From positions 101,684,722 to 101,748,721 of the forward strand of contig CM026390.1 of the NCBI GenBank assembly GCA_014843695.1: DNA of 64,000 bases, written 5' to 3'. The position numbers and the translations under genes were made by a program. Positions 56,180 to 64,000 of this stretch are shown piece by piece. The notes under the pieces are model-generated. The model saw only the letters and a program-made list of their open reading frames with translations, was not told the origin of the DNA and made no database searches. Origin of the DNA: Archivesica marissinica. Taxonomy: Eukaryota; Mollusca; Bivalvia; Venerida; Vesicomyidae. Within the stretch, counting starts at the first letter, position 1. Each line of letters starts with the position of its first letter.

Positions 56180-57226
56180 TATATTATATAGGTCTGAGGG
56201 TGCACTATAGTGTATATGTGGGTAGTACATGTGGGTCTGAGGGTGCATTATAGTGTGTATGTGGGTAGTACATGTGGGTCTGAGGGTGCACTATAGTGTG
56301 TATGTGGGTAGTACATGTTAGTCTGAGGGTGCACTATAGTGTGTATGTGGGTCTGAGGGTGCACTATAGTGTATATGTGGGTAGTACATGTGGGTCTGAG
56401 GGTGCACTATAGTGTATATGTGGGTAGTACATGTGGGTCTGAGGGTGCACTATAGTGTGTATGTGTGTAGTACATGTTAGTCTGAGGGTGCACTATAGTG
56501 TGTATATGTGTAGTACATGTGGGTCTGAGGGTACACTATATAGTGTGTATGTGTGTAGTACATGTGGGTCTGAGGGTGCACTATAGTGTGTATGTGGGTA
56601 GTACATGTGGGTCTGAGGGTGCACTATAGTGTGTATGTGGGTAGGACATGTGGGTCTGAGGGTGCACTATTGTGTGTATGTGGGTAGTACATGTGGGTCT
56701 GAGGGTGCACTATAGTGTGTATGTGGGTCTGAGGGTGCACTATAGTGTGTATGTGGGTAGGACATGTGGGTCTGAGGGTGCACTATAGTGTGTATGTGGG
56801 TAGGACATGTGGGTCTGAGGGTGCACTATAGTGTGTATGTGGGTGGTACATGTGGGTCTGAGGGTGCACTATAGTGTGTATGTGGGTAGGACATGTGGGT
56901 CTGAGGGTGCACTATAGTGTATATGTGGGTCTAAGGGTGCACTATAGTGTATATGTGGGTAGTACATGTGGGTCTGAGGGTGCACTATAGTGTGTATGTG
57001 GGTAATACATGTGGGTCTGAGGGTGCACTATAGTGTGTATGTGGGTAGGACATGTGGGTCTGAGGGTGCACTATAGTGTGTATGTGTGTAGTACATGTGG
57101 GTCTGAGGGTGCACTATAGTGTGTATGTGGGTAGTACATGTGGGTCTGAGGGTGCACTATAGTGTATATGTGGGTAGTACATGTGGGTCTGAGGGTGCAC
57201 TATAGTGTGTATGTGGGTAGTATTGG
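56180..57226. repeat. Minisatellite, 43-bp unit, ~24 copies
   Basis: Unit gtgcactatagtgtgtatgt plus gggtagtacatgtgggtctg agg. Some copies lack gtagtacatgtgg (short form); tgtgtatgtgtgtag and gtaggac variants are scattered. Confidence 0.95.
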
Positions 57227-57339
57227 GATGGACAGGTAACATGCCTGCCTGTCACCTAAGACAAGCATAATACAGAGAAACCCTGGAACATGATATTTAT
57301 AAAACAATGTATTCGTCATAAATCACAAGTACTGTAACA

Positions 57340-57560
57340 ACAGGCCAATCTCAATTATTTCAAATCTATTAGAAAAACATGTTTTAGACCATCTGAAATC
57401 TGAAACAATTGATTTGGTACACATATGATTCGGAGAAGACCATTCATGTGAAACACCTCACTGCAATTGTTCTTCGATTCAATAAATGATGACAATTGGC
57501 ACAATTCTGTTGGATTTATCGAAAGCTTTCGATGTTGTCAACAACAAATTACTATTTAAT
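57340..57560 (+). pseudogene. Decayed LINE reverse transcriptase fragment
   Basis: One frame reads NNRPISIISNLLEKHVLDHL, a stop, FGEDHSCETPHC, another stop, then GTILLDLSKAFDVVNNKLL. NxRPIS, the FG...HS block and LDLSKAFDxVNxxLL are motifs of the RT domain of non-LTR retrotransposons (Jockey/CR1-type clades). Two in-frame stops and missing segments show that it is dead. It lies in the UTP6 intron between two arrays. Confidence 0.85.
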
Positions 57561-57607
57561 TAAAATCTTATCATCACGTCAGAAGTCAGGTTGGAAATTG
57601 TATGGAG

Positions 57608-60600
57608 CACAGATAATAGCTAGCTCTAAGTGACCGTGAGCTCTAAGCGAGTGGGTCCAAAGTGTCCGTGAGCTCTAAGTGAGGGGGTCCAAAGTGTCCG
57701 TGCGCTCTAAGTGAGTGGGTCCAAAGTGTCCGTGAGCTCTAAGCGAGTTGGTCCAAAGTGTCCGTGAGCTCTAAGTGAGGGGGTCCAAAGTGTCCGTGCG
57801 CTCTAAGTGAGTGGGTCCAAAGTGTCCGTGAGCTCTAAGTGAGGGGGTCCAAAGTGTCCGTGAGCTCTAAGCGAGTTGGTCCAAAGTGTCTGTGAGCTCT
57901 AAGTGAGGGGGTCCAAAGTGTCTATGAGCTCTAAGCGAGTGGGTCCAGTGTCCGTGAGCTCTAAGTGAGGAGGTCCAAAGTGTCCGTGAGCTCTAAGTGA
58001 GGGGATCCAAAGTGTCCGTGAGCTCTAAGCGAGTTGGTCCAAAGTGTCCGTGAGCTCTAAGTGAGGGGGTCCAAAGTGTCTATGAGCTCTAAGCGAGTGG
58101 GTCCAGTGTCCGTGAGCTCTTAAGTGAGGGGGTCCAAAGTGTCTGTGAGCTCTAAGCGAGTGGGTCCAGTGTCCGTGAGCTCTAAGCGAGTGGGTCCAAA
58201 GTATCTGTGAGCTCTAAGCGACCTGGGTCCAAAGTGTCCGTGAGCTCTAAGCGAGTTGGTCCAAAGTGTCTGTGAGCTCTAAGTGAGGGGGTCCAAAGTG
58301 TCTGTGAGCTCTAAGCGAGTGGGTCCAAAGTGTCCATGAGCTCTAAGCGAGTGGGTCCAAAGTGTCTGTGAGCTCTAAGCGAGTGGGTCCAAAGTGTCCG
58401 TGAGCTCTAAGCGAGTGGGTCCACAGTGTCTGTGAGCTCTAAGTGAGTGGGTCCAAAGTGTCCGTGAGCTCTAAGCGAGTGGGTCCAAAGTGTCCGTGAG
58501 CTCTAAGTGAGGGGGTCCAAAGTGTCTGTGAGCTCTAAGCGAGTGGGTGTCCGTGAGCTCTAAGCGAGTGGGTCCAAAGTGTCTGTGAGCTCTAAGCGAC
58601 CTGGGTCCAAAGTGTCCGTGAGCTCTAAGCGAGTTGGTCCAAAGTGTCCGTGAGCTCTAAATGAGGGGGTCCAAAGTGTCTGTGAGCTCTAAGCGAGTGG
58701 ATCCAGTGTCCGTGAGCTCTAAGCGAGTGGGTCCAAAGTGTCCATGAACTCTAAGCGAGTGGGTCCAAAGTGTCTGTGAGCTCTAAGTGAATGGGTCCAA
58801 AGTGTCCATGAGCTCTAAGCCAGTGGGTCCAAAGTGTCCGTGAGCTCTAAGCGAGTGGGTCCAAAGTGTATGTGAGCTCTAAGTGAGTGGGTCCAAAGTG
58901 TCCGTGAGTTATAAGCGAGTGGGTCCAAAGTGTCCATGAGCTCTAAGCGAGTAGGGCCAAAGTGTCCGTGAGCTCTAAGCGAGTAGGGGGCGGGGCCAAA
59001 GTGTCCGTGAGCTCTAAGTGAGTGGGTCCAAAGTGTCTGTGAGCTCTAAGCGAGTGGGTCCAAAGTGTCCGTGAGCTCTAAGCGAGTGGGTCCAAAGTGT
59101 CTGTGAGCTCTAAGTGAGTGGGTCCAAAGTGTCCGTGAGCTCTAAGTGAGTGGGTCCAAAGTGTCCATGAGCTCTAAGCGAGTGGGTCCAAAGTGTCCGT
59201 GAGCTCTAAGCGAGTGGGTTCAAAGTGTCTGTGAGCTCTTAAGCGAGTGGGTTCAAAGTGTCCGTGAGCTCTAAGTGAGTGGGTCCAAAGTGTCCGTGAG
59301 CTCTAAGCGAGTTGGTCCACAGTATCTTTGAGCTCTAAGTGAGTGGGTCCAAAGTGTCCGTGAGCTCTAAGCGAGTGGGTCCAAAGTGTCCGTGAGCTTC
59401 TAAGCGAGTGGGTCCAAAGTGTCCGTGAGCTCTAAGTGAGGGGGTCCAAAGTGTCCGTGAGCACTAAGTGAGGGGGTCCAAAGTGTCCGTGCGCTCTAAG
59501 TGAGTGGGTCCAAAGTGTCCGTGCGCTCTAAGTGAGTGGGTCCAAAGTGTCCGTAAGCTCTAAGTGAGTGGGTCCAAAGTGTCCGTGAGCTCTAAGCGAG
59601 TGGGTCCAAAGTGTCCGTGAGCATTAAGTGAGGGGTCCAAAGTGTCCGTGCGCTCAAAGTGAGTGGGTCCAAAGTGTGCGTGAGCTCTAAGTGAGTGGGT
59701 CCAAAGTGTCCGTGAGCTCTAAGCGAGTGGGTCCAACGTGTCCGTGAGCTCTAAGTGAGTGGGTCCAAAGTGTCTGTGAGCTCTAAGCGAGTGGGTCCAA
59801 AGTGTCCATGAGCTCTAAGTGAGGGGGTCCAAAGTGTCCGTGAGCTCTAAGCGAGTGGGTCCAAAGTGTCTGTGAGCTCTAAGCGACCTGGGTCCAAAGT
59901 GTCCGTGAGCTCTAAGCGAGTTGGTCCAAAGTGTCCGTGAGCTCTAAGTGAGGGGGTCCAAAGTGTCCGTTAGCTCTAAGCGAGTGGGTCCAGTGTCCGT
60001 GAGCTCTAAGCGAGTGGGTCCAAAGTGTCCGTGAGCTTCTAAGCGAGTGGCTCCAAAGTGTCCATGAGCTCTAAGCGAGTGTGTCCAGTGTCTGTGAGCT
60101 CTAAGCGAGTGGGTCCAAAGTGTCTGTGAGCTCTAAGCGATCTGGGTCCAAAGTGTCCGTGAGCTCTAAGCGAGTTGGTCCAAAGTGTCCGTGAGCTCTA
60201 AGTGAGGGGGTCCAAAGTGTCCGTGAGCTCTAAGCGAGTGGGTCCAGTGTCCGTGAGCTCTAAGCGAGTGGGTCCAAAGTGTCCGTGAGCTTCTAAGCGA
60301 GTGGCTCCAAAGTGTCCGTGAGCTCTAAGTGAGGGGGTCCAAAGTGTCCGTGAGCACTAAGTGAGGGGAGTCCAAAGTGTCCGTGCGCTCTAAGTGAGTG
60401 GGTCCAAAGTGTCCGTGAGCTCTAAGTGAGTGGGTCCAAAGTGTCCATGAGCTCTAAGTGAGGGGGTCCAAAGTGTCCGTGAGCTCTAAGCGAGTGGGTC
60501 CAGTGTCCGTGAGCTCTAAGCGAGTGGGTCCAAAGTGTCTGTGAGCTCTAAGCGACCTGGGTCCAAAGTGTCCGTGAGCTCTAAGCGAGTTGGTCCAAAG

Positions 60601-62548
60601 TGTCCGTGAGCTCTAAGTGAGGGGGTCCAAAGTGTCCGTGAGCTCTAAGCGAGTGGGTCCAGTGTCCGTGAGCTCTAAGCGAGTGGGTCCAAAGTGTCCA
60701 TGAGCTCTAAGCGAGTGGGTCCAAAGTGTCTGTGAGCTCTAAGCGAGTGGGTTCAAAGTGTCCGTGAGCTCTAAGTGAGTGGGTCCAAAGTGTCTGTGAG
60801 CTCTAAGCGAGTGGGTCCAAAGTGTATGTGAGCTATAAGCGAGTGGGTCCAAAGAGTCTGTGAGCTCTAAGCCAGTGGGTCCAAAGTGTCTGTGAGCTCT
60901 AAGCAAGTTGGTCCAAAGTGTCTATGAGCTCTAATAGAGTGGGTCCAAAGTGTCTGTGAGCTCTAAGCGAGTGGGTCCAAAGTGTCTGTGAGCTCTAAGT
61001 GAGTGGGTCCAAAGTGTCCATGAGCTCTAAGCGAGTGGGTCCAAAGTGTCTGTGAGCTCTAAGCGAGTGGGTTCAAAGTGTCTGTGAGCTCTAAGCGAGT
61101 GGGTCCAAAGTGTCCGTGAGCTCTAAGTGAGTGGGTCCAAAGTGTATGTGAGCTCTAAGCGAGTGGGTCCAAAGTGTCTGTGAGCTCTAAGCCAGTGGGT
61201 CCAAAGTGTCTGTGAGCTCTAAGCAAGTTGGTCCAAAGTGTCTTATGAGCTCTAATAGAGTGGGTCCAAAGTGTCCGTGAGCTCTAAGCGAGTGGGTCCA
61301 AAGTGTCTGTGAGCCTAAGCGAGTGGGTCCAAAGTGTCTGTGAGCTCTAAGCGAGTGGGTCCAAAGTGTCTGTGAGCTCTAAGCGAGTGGGTCCAAAGTG
61401 TATGTGAGCTATAAGCGAGTGGGTCCAAAGTGTCTGTGAGCTCTAAGCCAGTGGGTCCAAAGTGTCTGTGAGCTCTAAGCAAGTTGGTCCAAAGTGTCTA
61501 TGAGCTCTAATAGAGTGGGTCCAAAGTGTCTGTGAGCTCTAAGCGAGTGGGTCCAAAGTGTCTGTGAGCTCTAAGTGAGTGGGTCCAAAGTGTCCATGAG
61601 CTCTAAGCGAGTGGGTCCAAAGTGTCTGTGAGCTCTAAGCGAGTGGGTTCAAAGTGTCTGTGAGCTCTAAGCGAGTGGGTCCAAAGTGTCCGTGAGCTCT
61701 AAGTGAGTGGGTCCAAAGTGTATGTGAGCTCTAAGCGAGTGGGTCCAAAGTGTCTGTGAGCTCTAAGCCAGTGGGTCCAAAGTGTCTGTGAGCTCTAAGC
61801 AAGTTGGTCCAAAGTGTCTTATGAGCTCTAATAGAGTGGGTCCAAAGTGTCCGTGAGCTCTAAGCGAGTGGGTCCAAAGTGTCTGTGAGCCTAAGCGAGT
61901 GGGTCCAAAGTGTCTGTGAGCTCTAAGCGAGTGGGTCCAAAGTGTCTGTGAGCTCTAAGTGAGTGGGTCCAAAGTGTCCATGAGCTCTAAGCCAGTGGGT
62001 CCAAAGTGTCTGTGAGCTCTAAACAAGTTGGTCCAAAGTGTCTATGAGCTCTAATAGAATGGGTCCAAAGTGTCTGTGAGCTCTAAGCGAGTGGGTCCAA
62101 AGTGTCTGTGAGCTCTAAGTGAGTGGGTCCAAAGTGTCCGTGAGTTATAAGCGAGTTGGTCCAAAGTGTCTATGAGCTCTAATAGAGTGGGTCCAAAGTG
62201 TCCGTGAGCTCTAAGCGAGTGGGTCCAAAGTGTCCGTGAGTTATAAGCAAGTGTGTCCAAAGTGTCCGTGAGCTTCTAAGCGAGTTGGTCCAAAGTGTCC
62301 ATGAGCTCTAAGTGAGGGGGTCCAAAGTGTCCATGAGCTCTAAGCGAGTGGGTCCAAAGTGTCCATGAGCTCTAAGCAAGGGGGTCCAAAGTGTCCGTGA
62401 GCTCTAAGCGAGTGGGTCCAAAGTGTCCATGAGCTTCTAAGCGAGTGGGTCCAAAGTGTCCGTGAGCTCTAAGTGAGGGGATCCAAAGTGTCTGTGAGCT
62501 CTAAGCAAGTGGGTCCAAAGTGTCCATGAGCGCTAAGTGAGCTCTATG
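57608..62548 (+). repeat. 4.9-kb minisatellite, 32-bp unit, ~153 copies, with a 576-bp higher-order duplication
   Basis: Unit gtgggtccaaagtgtccgtg plus agctctaagcga. Variants gaggggg, gttgg, gacctgg, gtccagtgtcc (3-base loss) and tctgtg occur in recurring order. Rare markers (tatgtgagctataagc at 60825 and 61401; tcttatgagctctaatagag at 61241 and 61817) repeat at exactly 576 bp = 18 units. The array ends in agctctaagtgagctctatg. Confidence 0.96.
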
Positions 62549-62714
62549 GTAACACGAGTTGAGGAAAGAGTGTCAATATGTATCTAAATTATTTTCTTCG
62601 TAGCCGGAAATATGATTTGCCGGAAAGAGCTAATGGTCTGTCAGTCAAATCAAATCAACAAGCACAATATAATGGTAGAGTATCAACATTATCCGGCATA
62701 TAAAATACATGCCA

Positions 62715-62762
62715 AATGAACGAATGTAATATAATATAATGTAATATAATGTAATAATACAT
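62715..62762. repeat. (TAATA/TAATG)n microsatellite
   Basis: gtaatataatataatgtaat followed by ataatgtaataata. Confidence 0.85.
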
Positions 62763-62845
62763 TGTTGGAAATAGTCTGTTTTCAATAAATACCATTTAAA
62801 ATTTGGAATAGAGCAGAAAAATGGCAGCCAATTTATTCTTTTTGT

Positions 62846-63030
62846 CATGAACGTGTGCACCTGCAAATATATATGTAACTTACTATGTTGTCATGAACGT
62901 GTGCACCTGCAAATATATATGTAACATACCATGTTGTCATGAACGTGTGCACCTGCAAATATATATGTAACTTACCATGTTGTCATGAACGTGTGCACCT
63001 GCAAATATATATGTAACTTACCATGTTGTC
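62846..63030. repeat. Minisatellite, 46-bp unit, ~4 copies
   Basis: Unit gtcatgaacgtgtgcacctg plus caaatatatatgtaacttac catgtt. Confidence 0.93.
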
Positions 63031-63037
63031 AGATGCA

Positions 63038-63115
63038 GTGGAAGAGTTTGGTCTAATGGATAGATCATTGGCCTACAAATCTGGCAGACCACGATCGAAT
63101 CCCAGTACCGATATT
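63038..63115 (+). mobile_element. tRNA-like SINE head
   Basis: tggtctaatggatagatcat is A-box-like and acgatcgaatcccagtaccg is B-box-like; spacing fits a tRNA, but the anticodon and acceptor stems do not pair well. Probably a SINE head or tRNA pseudogene; no clear body follows. Confidence 0.5.
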
Positions 63116-63417
63116 ATTTTCCCCAATATTGTTTGAATATTTCATAATTCTAACTTTTGTAATAATTATATAATTGTATAATTACGTACTGCACAATCTT
63201 TGCAAGGGTTTCATAATTCTGGTTTAATTTTTATAATAAAAAAATGTAGAATATCATAATCGTTGTTGTATTACACAAGCAACAGTAACACTATCACATT
63301 GATAAACATGTCCTTTTAAACACATTAGAAAATATAGAAAATAGTTCTATATACCCCGGCCATCGATTTAATCATTCAGATTGAGCTATGCTATGAATCT
63401 ATGATTGAGCTCGCTTT

Positions 63418-63562
63418 AAGTTTAAACTTTATTTATTTTACAACGATTGCGAAGCAAGTTCTAACAACTTATATTAATCACTCTCATTGGCGCTGATGAA
63501 AGCGTATATGTGGTCATTCGTGTGGGAGGAAACCCAAGTACCCAGAGAAAACCCACCTCCAT
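63418..63562 (-). mobile_element. SINE family B fragment
   Basis: Contains acaacgattgcgaagcaagt, tctcattggcgctgatgaaa and gtacccagagaaaacccacc, as at 12474 and 13178. Truncated at the point where a SINE family A copy begins. Confidence 0.8.
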
Positions 63563-63800
63563 TGCAGGTTTGATTCCCCGTCTGACCATAATAAAATTAA
63601 CCGTCTTTCAGATTGGACGTTAAACCGAGGTCTTGTGTCGGTGCTTTACACCGTGCACGTAAAATAACCAGTGGAGACTCTGGAATGGGTCTCTGTCTGT
63701 ATCATTGCACTATCCTCCACAAATCTAAAATGACTAATCTCTTCAGGAGACGTTGCTCATATGGGTAACCGGTAGCGACGACAAATAACCATTAAACACA
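63562..63800 (+). mobile_element. SINE family A, 5'-truncated copy
   Basis: Begins within the B box (gcaggtttgattccccgtct), then ataaaattaaccgtctttca, gacgttaaaccgaggtcttg and gtgctttacaccgtgcacgt, ending in a cattaaacacacat tail. Directly abuts the SINE B fragment, so one may have inserted into the other. Confidence 0.85.
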
Positions 63801-64000
63801 CATAAAAATATGAACCCTTCTTTACACTATATGAAATCAACAAGCTTGTGTGAGTTCTCACCGCAACCTTCAAATATCAAACCTGACATAATTGTATTAA
63901 TCTGTCTACTTGTCTAATATCATAGTGACATATTAATCTTGTCTATATCAGTTCTGAAGCACCTTATTCTGCATTTAACAAACATATTACATACATAAAA
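63801..64000. other. AT-rich window end
   Basis: No feature recognised. Confidence 0.4.

Noticed and set aside
62590..62660. Possible next UTP6 exon after tttcttcgtag
   Set aside because: The frame after the acceptor-like site is short and has no resemblance to the expected HAT-repeat sequence.

Overview
This is eukaryotic (animal) genomic DNA: an intron-rich stretch with one 1,000-base assembly gap (37180-38179). The repeat content (tRNA-derived SINEs, palindromic MITEs with TIRs, a decayed LINE and an unusual load of minisatellites) suggests a lophotrochozoan, most likely a mollusc and perhaps a bivalve. That assignment is inference; only 'metazoan' is secure, from the proteins.

Two protein genes can be read, both on the + strand. 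The first (2208-30758) is an Unkempt (UNK) orthologue. I could assemble 15 phase-consistent exons, about 755 codons, from the second half of CCCH zinc finger 2 through fingers 3-6, a long Ser/Thr/Pro-rich linker, a coiled coil and a C-terminal RING. The 5' exons (N-terminus, finger 1 and the start of finger 2) lie upstream of the window. UNK is a sequence-specific mRNA-binding translational regulator. The second gene is represented by two consecutive phase-0 exons (50210-50287 and 55632-55817). They resemble the C-terminal half of UTP6, a HAT-repeat protein of the U3 snoRNP/SSU processome. Its earlier exons were not found in the window and its later exons lie beyond it. A possible terminal exon of an unidentified protein sits at 46987-47111.

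The rest is repeat. About thirty distinct tandem arrays (units 16-88 bp) fill roughly 41 of the 63 kb of determined sequence. Most lie inside UNK introns, in the UNK-UTP6 interval or in UTP6 introns. The largest are a 29/36-bp array (15.7-22.1 kb), a 33-bp array (23.3-25.4 kb), a 38-bp array (25.7-29.7 kb), a 58-bp array (32.0-35.2 kb), a 45-bp array running into the gap, 35-bp and 33/34-bp arrays (38.2-42.6 kb), a 29-bp array (51.6-54.7 kb) and a 32-bp array (57.6-62.5 kb). Several show higher-order structure (93, 487, 576 and 1,417 bp periods).

The most interesting pattern is that two arrays are made from splice junctions. At 6874-9118 the 3' end of UNK exon 5 plus its 5' splice site is repeated about 26 times. 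At 55018-55631 the polypyrimidine tract, AG and exon start of the UTP6 exon is repeated about 15 times. Only the outermost copy is productive in each case: the first donor and the last acceptor. Other points are an inverted satellite copy of the 35-bp array 3 kb downstream, a 1.3-kb hAT-like element inserted in a minisatellite, a SINE whose tRNA-like head has been split by a minisatellite, and islands of non-repeat junk inside arrays that look like consensus or assembly errors. Long open frames within arrays are by-products of unit lengths or super-units divisible by three and are not annotated as genes.
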